NCBI GenBank assembly: GCA_965205525.1 | Contig: OZ242171.1 | Span: 1,934,240-1,998,239, forward strand | Direction: 5' to 3' | DNA length: 64,000 nucleotides | DNA from: G965205525 sp965205525 | Lineage (GTDB): Bacteria; Pseudomonadota; Gammaproteobacteria; JABABF01 | In this document: piece by piece, positions 34,614 through 42,972 of the stretch | Numbering within the stretch: the first letter of the stretch is position 1 | Layout: each line of letters opens with the position of its first letter | Notes under the pieces: model-generated | What the model was told of the DNA's origin: nothing | Database searches by the model: none | Seen by the model: the letters and a program-made list of their open reading frames with translations, nothing else | Made by a program: the position numbers and the translations under genes

Positions 34614-35654
34614 ATGAAAGTAATCTCCCGCCCTGGTTATCGCTTGGCGCTGTGCGGCCTATTCCTGAGCCTGCTGGTGATAGCGCTGGGCGCATATACG
34701 CGCTTGGTGGATGCGGGTCTCGGCTGTCCCGACTGGCCGGGCTGCTACGGTCATCTTCTGTGGCCCAGCAGCCCAGAGGAAATTGCCCGCTCCAACCAGG
34801 CATGGCCCGAAACACCGGTAAACATCGAGCGCATCTGGCCCGAGATGGTGCACCGCTACTCTGCTGCTCTCCTGGGGCTGCTGATGCTGGTCTTGGCAAT
34901 CCTGGCAGTGCGACAGCGAGAGCCCGGCTATCCCAGCGGCTTGATACTGGGCTCGCTGGCCCTAGTGATCTGCCAGGGTCTGTTCGGCATGTGGACGGTG
35001 ACACTGAAGCTTTGGCCCCAAGTAGTGACCTTGCATCTCCTAGGGGGTTTCGCCACCATGGCGCTCCTCTGGCTGATAGCGCTTCGCCTGCGACAGCCCT
35101 CGCCAGGTTCTCTTTCTCTGCCTGCTGCTTCTCGCCGTCTGCGCATTGCCGCGCTGCTGGCTCTGCTTATCGTGACGGCACAGATAGCCCTGGGAGGCTG
35201 GACCACCGCCAACTACGCGGCCCTGGCTTGCCCGGATTTGCCCTTCTGCCAGGGGGAATTATGGCCAGAAGCAGACTTCGGCACGGGTTTTAATATATGG
35301 CAGCAGGTCGGGCCCAATTACCTGGGAGGACTGATGGAGCATTCGGCCCGGGTGGCGATTCACTTAGCGCACCGGGCAGGATCTCTGCTCACCCTGGTCT
35401 TTCTGTCTGGCTTGGCGCTGGCACTGCTGCGACGGACTGCTAGGGCCGCTCCTCTGCGCCGAGCCGCCAGCCTGCTCCTGGTGACCCTGCTGCTGCAATT
35501 TGCCTTGGGCCTCAGCAATGTATGGTTCAGTTTTCCGCTGGCGGTCGCAATAGCGCATAACTTGGGAGGAGCTCTGCTGCTCTTGGTCACTGTGAGCATC
35601 AATTACCTTTTATATACAGCCGGCAGGGCAGGGCGGCCAAACGCCTGGGAATGA
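34614..35654 (+). CDS. ctaA: Heme A synthase (CtaA/Cox15)
   Basis: 346 aa from ATG 34614 (the TTG just before is in frame). Eight hydrophobic segments with GAYTRLVDAGLGCPDWPGCYG near residue 25, EMVHRYSAALLGL, LHLLGGFATMALLWL and IHLAHRAGSLLTL, giving the conserved histidines for heme binding. It oxidises the C8 methyl of heme O to make heme A for the aa3 oxidase. Its TGA overlaps the cyoE ATG. Confidence 0.94.
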   Translation: MKVISRPGYRLALCGLFLSLLVIALGAYTRLVDAGLGCPDWPGCYGHLLWPSSPEEIARSNQAWPETPVNIERIWPEMVHRYSAALLGLLMLVLAILAVRQREPGYPSGLILGSLALVICQGLFGMWTVTLKLWPQVVTLHLLGGFATMALLWLIALRLRQPSPGSLSLPAASRRLRIAALLALLIVTAQIALGGWTTANYAALACPDLPFCQGELWPEADFGTGFNIWQQVGPNYLGGLMEHSARVAIHLAHRAGSLLTLVFLSGLALALLRRTARAAPLRRAASLLLVTLLLQFALGLSNVWFSFPLAVAIAHNLGGALLLLVTVSINYLLYTAGRAGRPNAWE

Positions 35655-36550
35655 TGCAAACCACATCCCTGCAAGCCACCTGGCGCGACTATCTGACCCT
35701 CTCAAAGTGGCGGGTGGTGGCGTTGATGCTGCTTACCGTCGTTATCGGCATGTGCATGGCCGCCCCCGGCTGGCCCGACTGGCGAATTATTCTGTTCGGC
35801 AATCTGGGCATTGCGCTGTGCGCCGCCGGAGCAGCGGCAGTAAACCACCTGGCAGATCGGCACCTGGATGCGCAGATGGCGCGCACCGCTGGCCGCCCAT
35901 TGCCGAAAGGTCGCATCGGCACCGTGCAGGCGCTGGCTTTTGCGTTGCTGCTCAGTGTCGCCGGCGAGGCTGTTCTTTTCTTTCAGGTGAATGCGCTTAC
36001 CGCGGTGCTGACCTTGGCAGCGCTGCTTGGCTACGCCGTGATTTATACCCTGTACCTGAAGCGGGCCACACCTCAGAACATTGTCATCGGCGGTCTTGCC
36101 GGTGCGGCCCCTCCGCTTCTCGGCTGGACTGCCGTAACGGGCACTGTCCATCCCTACGCCCTCCTGCTGGTGCTTATTATCTTTGCTTGGACACCGCCGC
36201 ACTTCTGGGCACTGGCCCTTTCCCGTCGCGAGGAATATGCAGCGGCAGGCATACCCATGCTGCCGGTCACCCATGGCGAGGCGTATACCCGCCTGCATAT
36301 TCTTCTCTACACACTGCTGCTGCTGGCTGCCAGTTTTCTGCCCTTTGCCGTGGGCATGAGCGGTCTTCTCTACCTTGCTGTCGCCGTCGCTCTGGGCGGC
36401 GGCTACCTGTACCAGGCCCTCCGGCTGATGCTCCGGCCCGCTGCCGCCGCCAACTGGGGGGCCTTCCGCTATTCCATTTGGTACCTGATGGCACTATTTG
36501 GCGGCATGCTGCTGGATCACTACCTGCCGGCGGAGCTGGTGCGCATCTAG
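35651..36550 (+). CDS. cyoE: Protoheme IX farnesyltransferase (heme O synthase)
   Basis: 299 aa UbiA-type prenyltransferase. YLTLSKWRVVALMLLTVVIG at the start, the first Asp-rich motif NHLADRHLDAQMARTAGRPLP (split: NHLADRHLDAQ, then MARTAGRPLP), YTLYLKRATPQNIVIGG and the second motif FAWTPPHFWALAL. Overlaps ctaA by four bases. It attaches a farnesyl group to heme B, feeding CtaA. Seven to nine membrane segments; normal length. Confidence 0.95.
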   Translation: MMQTTSLQATWRDYLTLSKWRVVALMLLTVVIGMCMAAPGWPDWRIILFGNLGIALCAAGAAAVNHLADRHLDAQMARTAGRPLPKGRIGTVQALAFALLLSVAGEAVLFFQVNALTAVLTLAALLGYAVIYTLYLKRATPQNIVIGGLAGAAPPLLGWTAVTGTVHPYALLLVLIIFAWTPPHFWALALSRREEYAAAGIPMLPVTHGEAYTRLHILLYTLLLLAASFLPFAVGMSGLLYLAVAVALGGGYLYQALRLMLRPAAAANWGAFRYSIWYLMALFGGMLLDHYLPAELVRI

Positions 36551-36593
36551 GCAGCGCAGTCCAAAAGGTTGAGTCCGCTCCCTCCATTCTGGC

Positions 36594-36700
36594 AAGGGGC
36601 GCACATCCTCTCGCCTGCTGGACCCCCTGGTTATCGGCCAGGAGCATTACCAGGTGGCCCGGGGCGTACAGTCCGTATTGCAGCGCAAAGATGCAGACAC
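36594..36700 (+). pseudogene. atpD: Internal shard of ATP synthase beta subunit (atpD)
   Basis: In the gap between cyoE and sco one frame reads TSSRLLDPLVIGQEHY followed by QVARGVQSVLQR, nearly identical to the internal segment of F1 beta subunits (STSR.LDPLVVGQEHY, ARGVQS.LQRY). Similarity stops after about 30 codons on both sides, so it is a relic and not a gene. It is in frame with the following sco gene, with no stop between. Confidence 0.75.
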
Positions 36701-36758
36701 CTGGCGAGCAGGAGAGGGGGCAGGGCGTGGTCTTGCAAGGGGAGGTACACTTTGCGTG

Positions 36759-37409
36759 ATGACTAATTCAACTGAGAAAAAAATTACCCAGCGCCTGCTG
36801 CTTCCCGCCATCCTCTTGGTGGTGCTGGTGCTGTTCCCTGCGCTGTTTGTCTATCGCTTTACTCGGGGCCCCACCGTTGAAGACATTGCTGATCTGGGGG
36901 CAGTAGAGCTGGCGACGCCTGTGTCGGTGACCTTGCCCCCCTTGGTGGACCACCGGGGCCGCCCCTTCGGGGAAGAGCAGCTGGGAGGGCAGTGGAATAT
37001 GTTTTTCTTCGGCTTCACCCATTGCCCGGATGTATGCCCCGCCACCCTGTCGGTATTCCGGCGGCTCTCCGAGAGACTGGCCGCAGGAGGAGAGACGGCG
37101 GACCTGCGCTGCCTGATGGTAAGCGTGGACCCGGCCCGGGATACGCCGGAGCGGCTGGCGGAATGGCTGGAGCGATACGGAGACGAAGTGGTGGGGCTTA
37201 CCGGTCCCCTGTCCTCCATCCGGCAGTTGGCGAGGGACTTTGGTGTGCCCTTTCAAAAGATGGCCCACGACGGCGACCATTACGACATGTCCCACGGGGT
37301 GAATATTTTTCTGGTGGGACCTGACGGCAGACGTTACGGCTTTGCCCGGCCGCCCCATGAGCCGTTGCGCTTGGAGCGAATTTACCGGGCCTTCCGCGCC
37401 CGCGCATAG
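36759..37409 (+). CDS. SCO1/SenC copper chaperone
   Basis: 216 aa from ATG 36759 (GGGGAGG lies 13 bases upstream; GTG 36756 also in frame). N-terminal anchor LLLPAILLVVLVLFPALFVY, then the thioredoxin-like copper site FGFTHCPDVCPATL, MVSVDPARDTPERL and the distal His in YDMSHGVNIFLVGPDG. Delivers or reduces copper for the CuA centre of subunit II. Last gene of the oxidase cluster. An atpD shard precedes it in the same frame. Confidence 0.93.
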   Translation: MTNSTEKKITQRLLLPAILLVVLVLFPALFVYRFTRGPTVEDIADLGAVELATPVSVTLPPLVDHRGRPFGEEQLGGQWNMFFFGFTHCPDVCPATLSVFRRLSERLAAGGETADLRCLMVSVDPARDTPERLAEWLERYGDEVVGLTGPLSSIRQLARDFGVPFQKMAHDGDHYDMSHGVNIFLVGPDGRRYGFARPPHEPLRLERIYRAFRARA

Positions 37410-37521
37410 ATAACTCCTGTTCTCCTTGTGCGGGCACATAAAACCCCGTCCCTATGTGTCCCTATGTGAACCCGCCGGATGATCGCGCACATGCGTAATC
37501 ACTTGCGGGGGCACATAAAAA

Positions 37522-37553
37522 ACCCGGCCCTGTGAACTTGCACAGGGCCGGGT
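37522..37553 (-). terminator. Rho-independent terminator of the small secreted-protein gene
   Basis: A perfect 13-bp stem (ACCCGGCCCTGTG / CACAGGGCCGGGT) with loop AACTTG. On the minus strand the stem is followed by TTTTTT, so it serves the gene at 37571-37846. On the plus strand it is followed by G residues, so it is a poor terminator for sco. Confidence 0.85.
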
Positions 37554-37570
37554 GGGGGGAAGAAGGTGCT

Positions 37571-37846
37571 TTAGATCCCGTTGCTGGCAAAATCTCTCAG
37601 CATGAGGACATCCAGCCTTTCATCCAAGCCTGCTATCACTTCCTCGGACTGGTCCACCGGATTGATCGGAAGAGCGGCGAGGGAAACAGGCCTTTGCTGC
37701 TCTAAGTCGGCTGCCGGCACTTTCGCAATTTCCTGCAGCACCGGCTCCGGCGTCTTTCCGATAAAGAGGCTGAAGAAAAGCGGAGCGGCTATCGCATTTC
37801 CCGTAAGGGAGGCTGCGAGCAAGAAGGCCAAGAATAGGCGGGACAT
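37571..37846 (-). CDS. Small secreted protein, function unknown
   Basis: 91 aa. A clear signal peptide (FLAFLLAASLTGNAIAAP, cleavage likely after AIA) and a mature part of about 70 residues with no family I recognise; it contains FIGKTPEPVLQEIAKVPA and ends in LMLRDFASNGI. A perfect terminator hairpin follows within 20 bases of the stop, which supports it being a real monocistronic gene. Confidence 0.65.
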   Translation of the reverse strand: MSRLFLAFLLAASLTGNAIAAPLFFSLFIGKTPEPVLQEIAKVPAADLEQQRPVSLAALPINPVDQSEEVIAGLDERLDVLMLRDFASNGI

Positions 37847-38347
37847 GATTTTAGAACTCTCGTGTCAAAGGGCAACGTTACTTTCGGAAACAATCATAGA
37901 GTATTTTTGTAGAAAATCAACCCCAATTTATGTATGAATTTCAGACAATACGATTCCGCATAAGAATTATTGTTATATTTATGGGTATATTAATATTCAT
38001 ATTATTATAAATCAATAGGTTACTTGTGCATACAGAATATTTTTCTCTAAAAGTTTATGCTAGAGTGGCTGAGCTTTGGTGTAAAGTTCCGTCAGAAGGG
38101 GTGCTCCGCACCATCGCCGAGCTGTATAAGACTTGCAGGGTATAAAGATAAAGGGCGGCTTTCCTGTCCGCCTGTCCTGCTCGGCGCGGCACGATGCTGG
38201 CATCGGGCTCACGTTTCCCGCCAAGATGCCGTCAGCAGCGCTGCTCGGCGGAGTGATGGCTGGCAGCAGAAAATATGCGCCGCTGGTATTTCATTTCCTT
38301 ATAGGATTAAATGGGACCTTTCCTCTGCCTGATATTTTCTTCCTGTC
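37847..38347. other. Intergenic region upstream of polA
   Basis: 500 bases between divergent genes. 37890-38060 is strikingly AT-rich with several TATTAAT/ATTATAA runs. A promoter-like TATGCTAGAG lies at about 38055. From 38090 to 38340 base composition returns to normal; open frames there resemble nothing I know. No RNA gene recognised. Confidence 0.5.
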
Positions 38348-41300
38348 GTGAACGCTCCTTCTGCTCCGCCAATATTATTGGTAGATGGGAGCGCCTATCT
38401 CTATCGCGCCTTCCATGCGCTGCCGGAACTCACCACCTCCAAGAAGCAGCCCACCTGGGTGATCAGGGGGGTTGCCAGCATGCTGCGACGCCTTTGCAGC
38501 GACTATCCGCAAAGCCCCATAGCAGCGCTGTTTGATGCCAAGGGCAAGACCTTCCGTTCCGAGATTTATCCCGAGTACAAGGCGCATCGCCCTCCCATGC
38601 CCGAGGAGCTGCGAGTGCAGATTGAGCCCCTGTATCGGCTGATAAAAGCTATGGGGCTGCCGCCGGTGGTAGTGCAGGGGGTGGAGGCGGACGACGTGAT
38701 CGGCACTTTGGCGGCCCGAGCTGTGGCAGCGGGCCGCCAGGTCGTGGTTTCTACCATTGACAAAGACATAGCGCAGCTGGTGGACGAGAACGTCACCTTG
38801 GTAGACACCATGAGGAACAAAACCCTTGATGCGGCGGGAGTAGAAAAGAAATTCGGGGTGCCGCCAACACTTATCGTAGATTATCTGGCTTTGATGGGAG
38901 ATTCCTCTGACAATATTCCGGGTGTCAAGGGTGTCGGCCCGAAGGCTGCGGTGGCCCTTCTCCAGGGCATCGGCGACTTGGATGCCATCTACGAGAACTT
39001 AGAGAAAGTGGCCGAGCTGTCGGTGCGCGGCGCCGCCTCTTTGCGCGACAAGCTGCGGAACGAGCGGGAGAAAGCCTACCTGTCCCGGGACCTGGCCACT
39101 ATTCGCCGGGATGTGGAGCTGGACTTGGACATCGCTTCCCTGGATGTTCCGCAGGCAGACCGGGAAACCCTGCTGGCCCTGTATGAGGAACTGGAATTCA
39201 AGTCTATGGCTGATGAGCTGCGCAAAGAGATGGATTTGCCGAATGAGAGGGAGATTACAAAGGCGCTTACTGCAGAGTATGAGGCGGAAATGGCCCAAAG
39301 GCCCTCTTCAGCCGAGCAGTCGGCCCAGCCCTCAGCAGGGGCGGCATCCCGGGGGGCGGCGAGGCAGCCGAAGGCGCCAGCGAGGGAGGCGGCCGACTCG
39401 TCGGCAAAGGCAGCGGGATCAGAGCCGGGCCGCAGTCCCCAGGCAAAGGGCCCGGAGCGGGGTACCCAGAGACAGCTGTATGCCTTCCCCCAGCACACTG
39501 CTGACGGAGAGAACCAGGAAGAGACAAGCCCGGATGCAGCCTCTGATCCCAGTCTGCGCAGCCGCCCCGATGGCAGCACCGCGATTCAGACGGAGACGGT
39601 GCTCAGCGAGAAAGCCCTGCAACGCTGGCAAGAGAAGATTCTCAAAGCAGGAGAATTTACGGTGGATGTAGAGTCGACCAGCCTGGATGCTCTGCGGGCG
39701 AGGGCGGTGGGCATAGCCTTGGCGGTAGCCCCGGGGGAAGCCGCTTATATTCCCTTTGGCCACAACTACCTGGGCGCAGCGAAGCAGCTGCCGGAGGAGA
39801 CGGTGCTGGGAGTCCTGCGCCCTCTCTTGGAAGACCCCGACCTGCCGAAGACGGGGCAGAACCTTAAGTACGACAGCAATGTGCTGGCCAACCACGGCAT
39901 CACTCTCCGGGGCATTGTCTGGGACACCATGCTGGAATCTTATGTGCTGGAGGCAGATGTGGATGGGCGCAGCTTAGACGCGCTGGCGGAGCGGCATCTG
40001 CACTACCGCACCATCCGCTTTGAAGAGGTGGCCGGCAGCGGTGCCGGGCGGATCAACTTCAGCCAGGTGCACTTGGAGCAGGCTGCGCCCTACGCTGCCG
40101 AAGATGCGGAGGTGAGCCTGCGCCTTCACCGACTCTTTCGTTCCCTGCTGGAGAAAGAGCCCGCCCTTGATACTTTGCTCCAAGATATTGAAATGCCGCT
40201 GGTGCCGATACTGGCCCGCATGGAGCGAAACGGTGTGCTGGTGGACATGGACGCGCTGGCGGAGCTCAGCGAGGAGCTGGGCGTACAGGCGAAGTCCTTC
40301 CAGGAGCAGGCGTGGGAGTTGACGGGCCATAAGTTCAATCTCGATTCCCCCCAGCAGATTGCCAACATCTTTTATGGGCAGGACAGTGCACCCATGCTGG
40401 AGGGGCTGGCGAAGCGGCAGCCGGAGATGCCAGTCCTGCGAAAGACACCGACAGGGCAGCCCTCCACAGCAGAAGCGGTGCTGCAGGAGCTGGCGGACTT
40501 GGGACACGAGCTGCCCGCTGTCATCATGAAATACCGGGGCGTGAGCAAACTGAAGTCCACCTACGCCGATGCCCTGCCGGCGCAGAGGAATCCCGATACC
40601 GGCCGTGTGCATACCTCTTGGCACCAGGCGGTGGTGGCCACTGGCCGGCTGTCCTCCTCCGACCCCAACCTGCAGAATATTCCCATCCGCAACCCCGAGG
40701 GACGGCGCATCCGCCGCGCTTTTATCGCCCCGGACGGCTTTTGCCTTCTCGCAGCGGATTATTCACAAATTGAGTTGCGCCTGATGGCCCACTTTTCCGA
40801 TGACGAAAGGCTGCTCAGCGCTTTTGCCGAGGGGCAGGACATCCACCGGGCCACTGCGGCTGAAGTTTTTGATCTGCCGCTGGAAAAAGTGGGGGACGAG
40901 GAGAGGCGGCGTGCCAAGGCCATCAACTTCGGGCTCATTTATGGCATGTCCGCTTTCGGTCTTGCACGCCAGCTGAAGATTGAGCAGTCCGCCGCCCGTG
41001 ATTACATGGAGCGTTATTTCAATCGCTACGCGGGGGTCCACCGCTACATGCAGCAGGCCAAGGAGAGTGCAGCCGAGCGGGGCCATGTGGAAACCTTGTT
41101 CGGTCGCCGCCTGCGCCTGCGAGGTATTAAATCACGCAACCACACCCAGCGGCGGGGAGCGGAGCGGGTGGCCATTAATGCGCCTCTGCAGGGCACTGCG
41201 GCGGACATCATGAAGCGGGCGATGATCGCCGTGGATGCCTGGCTTGAAGAGAGCGGCGCCCCTGCCCGCAGCATTATGCAGGTGCATGATGAGCTGGTGC

Positions 41301-41431
41301 TGGAGGTGAAACAAGAAAACTTGGAAGAAGTTCAGGCGGCAGTGATCAAGCATATGACCGCCGCCGCGGAACTAAAAATCCCCCTGGTGGTGGATGCCGG
41401 CAGCGGCGCGAACTGGGACGAAGCGCACTGA
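38348..41431 (+). CDS. polA: DNA polymerase I
   Basis: 1027 aa from GTG 38348. Order: 5' nuclease (ILLVDGSAYLYRAFHAL at residue 10; VEADDVIGTLA; LMGDSSDNIPGVKGVGPK), a linker, 3'-5' exonuclease with Asp440/Glu442 (FTVDVESTSLDAL), KTGQNLKYDSNVL and YAAEDAEVSL, then the polymerase (DYSQIELRLMAHFSDD motif A, RRRAKAINFGLIYGMSAFGL motif B, QVHDELVLEV motif C at 978-987). All three activities look intact. It is about 100 residues longer than usual because residues 300-410 are an Ala/Ser/Pro/Gly-rich, low-complexity linker. Functions in Okazaki fragment processing and repair. Confidence 0.97.
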   Translation: MNAPSAPPILLVDGSAYLYRAFHALPELTTSKKQPTWVIRGVASMLRRLCSDYPQSPIAALFDAKGKTFRSEIYPEYKAHRPPMPEELRVQIEPLYRLIKAMGLPPVVVQGVEADDVIGTLAARAVAAGRQVVVSTIDKDIAQLVDENVTLVDTMRNKTLDAAGVEKKFGVPPTLIVDYLALMGDSSDNIPGVKGVGPKAAVALLQGIGDLDAIYENLEKVAELSVRGAASLRDKLRNEREKAYLSRDLATIRRDVELDLDIASLDVPQADRETLLALYEELEFKSMADELRKEMDLPNEREITKALTAEYEAEMAQRPSSAEQSAQPSAGAASRGAARQPKAPAREAADSSAKAAGSEPGRSPQAKGPERGTQRQLYAFPQHTADGENQEETSPDAASDPSLRSRPDGSTAIQTETVLSEKALQRWQEKILKAGEFTVDVESTSLDALRARAVGIALAVAPGEAAYIPFGHNYLGAAKQLPEETVLGVLRPLLEDPDLPKTGQNLKYDSNVLANHGITLRGIVWDTMLESYVLEADVDGRSLDALAERHLHYRTIRFEEVAGSGAGRINFSQVHLEQAAPYAAEDAEVSLRLHRLFRSLLEKEPALDTLLQDIEMPLVPILARMERNGVLVDMDALAELSEELGVQAKSFQEQAWELTGHKFNLDSPQQIANIFYGQDSAPMLEGLAKRQPEMPVLRKTPTGQPSTAEAVLQELADLGHELPAVIMKYRGVSKLKSTYADALPAQRNPDTGRVHTSWHQAVVATGRLSSSDPNLQNIPIRNPEGRRIRRAFIAPDGFCLLAADYSQIELRLMAHFSDDERLLSAFAEGQDIHRATAAEVFDLPLEKVGDEERRRAKAINFGLIYGMSAFGLARQLKIEQSAARDYMERYFNRYAGVHRYMQQAKESAAERGHVETLFGRRLRLRGIKSRNHTQRRGAERVAINAPLQGTAADIMKRAMIAVDAWLEESGAPARSIMQVHDELVLEVKQENLEEVQAAVIKHMTAAAELKIPLVVDAGSGANWDEAH

Positions 41432-41540
41432 GCAGCACATGCCAGCCTCGCGCCTCCCTTTGCTCGCATAAACCTTCGTTATTCGTTGACCAGCAAAAAG
41501 CGATTCACTGCCGCCAAACTGCTCGGCCTGCCTTGGCGCA

Positions 41541-42158
41541 TCAGCGGAGCAGGGCGGCAATCATCTCCCGGGCCTCTTCCAGCCCCTCTCGTTTAAGCAC
41601 CGAAAACCCCTGCACCGTCACGGCCTGTCCCTCTAGGGATTTTTCCATGCTACGCAGGGTGCGGCTGACCGCGCCCCGGCTCAGCTTGTCGGTCTTGTTC
41701 AGCAGGATATGCACCCGCCGTCCCGTTGCCTTGGCACAGGCAAGAAAGTCCCTGTCGCTCTCCTTCATAGGATGGCGCACATCCATTATCAGCAGCAGTC
41801 CACGCAAGGATTGCCGCTGTTCCAGGTAATTCTCCATCAGCCTCTGCCAGCGCCCTGCCTCCACCTTGGACATACGGGCATAGCCGTAGCCTGGCAGGTC
41901 CACCAGTCGTCGCTCCTCATCCAGAGCGAAGAAGTTGAGCGCTCGTGTGCGCCCCGGCATCCGGCTGGTGCGGGCCAGTCCGCGCCTCCCCGCAATAACG
42001 TTGATCACGCTGGACTTGCCGGAATTGGAGCGCCCGACAAAAGCGGCTTCCGCCCCGTTATCCGGCGGACACTGCTTCAGCCCGGTGGCACCGCGCAGGA
42101 AATGCACCTGCCCCGGAACAAGAATTGCCGGAGCGGCAGGGGGAGGTTTTGCAGACAT
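41541..42158 (-). CDS. engB: Ribosome biogenesis GTP-binding protein EngB/YihA
   Basis: 205 aa TrmE-Era-EngA-EngB-Septin-like GTPase. G1 FVGRSNSGKSSVIN near residue 40, G2 with TSRMPGRT, G3 VDLPGYGYARM, G4 LLNKTDKLS and G5 around FSVLKREG. It helps assemble the large ribosomal subunit. Convergent with polA across 109 bp, the same pair of neighbours as in many gammaproteobacteria. Confidence 0.95.
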   Translation of the reverse strand: MSAKPPPAAPAILVPGQVHFLRGATGLKQCPPDNGAEAAFVGRSNSGKSSVINVIAGRRGLARTSRMPGRTRALNFFALDEERRLVDLPGYGYARMSKVEAGRWQRLMENYLEQRQSLRGLLLIMDVRHPMKESDRDFLACAKATGRRVHILLNKTDKLSRGAVSRTLRSMEKSLEGQAVTVQGFSVLKREGLEEAREMIAALLR

Positions 42159-42302
42159 GGCCTATGCGCCAGCAGGAAAAAGAATACGGGGAAGCGGTAA
42201 TAATAGTGGAATGACAAAAAACAGGGTATTTCCGGCCAGTTTTGGTCAGCCAGCCTTGCCTTTTTCACCCGCACTCGGCGCAGAACCACGAAGACGCTGT
42301 GC

Positions 42303-42308
42303 TATAAT
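42303..42308 (+). promoter_or_regulatory. Candidate extended -10 element of tRNA-fMet
   Basis: TGTGCTATAATTCGCC: a consensus TATAAT with upstream TG. Only five bases separate the hexamer from the tRNA 5' end at 42314, so transcription would begin at or within a few bases of the mature end. Confidence 0.5.
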
Positions 42309-42313
42309 TCGCC

Positions 42314-42390
<77 letters not shown>

Positions 42391-42399
42391 AATAAATCC

Positions 42400-42425
42400 A
42401 AGGGTTAGAAAAAATGCTAACCCTT
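42400..42425 (+). terminator. Hairpin just behind tRNA-fMet
   Basis: A perfect 9-bp inverted repeat, AAGGGTTAG / CTAACCCTT, with an eight-base A-rich loop, 10 bases after the tRNA. There is no T run on the plus strand, so termination efficiency is doubtful. Confidence 0.4.
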
Positions 42426-42498
42426 ACGATGCTATGCTTGAGGAAATTATGGCGTGGCGGAAACAGCGATCCTCGGCAGTCTCAAGCCGACCTGTCAG

Positions 42499-42861
42499 TT
42501 AAGGCCAACGAGTCCTTTCATATTTGCTCTGCTCCTGCCTAGATAATGGTTCACTTGAGCAACCTAGTCGCACATAAAATTCCTCACGTCCTTCAAATTT
42601 GATGAACTCAGGTTTATTGGATGGCAAGACATCCACTTGGCAAATTTCCTGATTTTCAATTCGCGGATAACGCAGATTAATAAGTTTACTAAAATCTTTG
42701 CCGAATGCACTAGAGAGGAGTTTCACAAAATAGAGTTCAAAACCGTCTCTATTTGGTTCGTTGCTAAACGTCGAATAATTCCTTATCTTATGGAAAGTCG
42801 TGTAAGTTTTTTCGGGACAATTTAGGGACAGTAAAATCATAAAGTGGATCATAATTGCCAA
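42499..42861 (-). pseudogene. C-terminal shard of an AlbA_2/schlafen-like protein
   Basis: The frame up to the stop at 42499 reads NRDGFELYFVKLL, then INLRYPRIENQEIC, QVDVLPSNKPEF, EEFYVRLGCSSEPLS and ends YERTRW. This is the conserved C-terminal block of ATP-binding/AlbA_2-type proteins found in mobile defence loci (ICRVDV.PS..PV, EEF.VR.GNSS.PL). The N-terminal DNA-binding half is absent and the first 30 codons show no similarity. AT-rich and immediately downstream of a tRNA gene, so probably a leftover of an integrated element. It is the only content I recognise in 42426-42972. Confidence 0.55.
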
Positions 42862-42972
42862 TAAACAATAAGATAGTTTGCCTTTTCAATAAAAATTCAT
42901 TAGAATTCATTTTTTCATCTCCAATTTGCCGAGAGGGGAGGACGGAGATGAATATATTGCTATTTTGGTGTA

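Noticed and set aside
37943..38060. AT-rich stretch upstream of polA as a replication origin
   Set aside because: No DnaA-box cluster and no origin-linked genes (dnaA, gidA) nearby.
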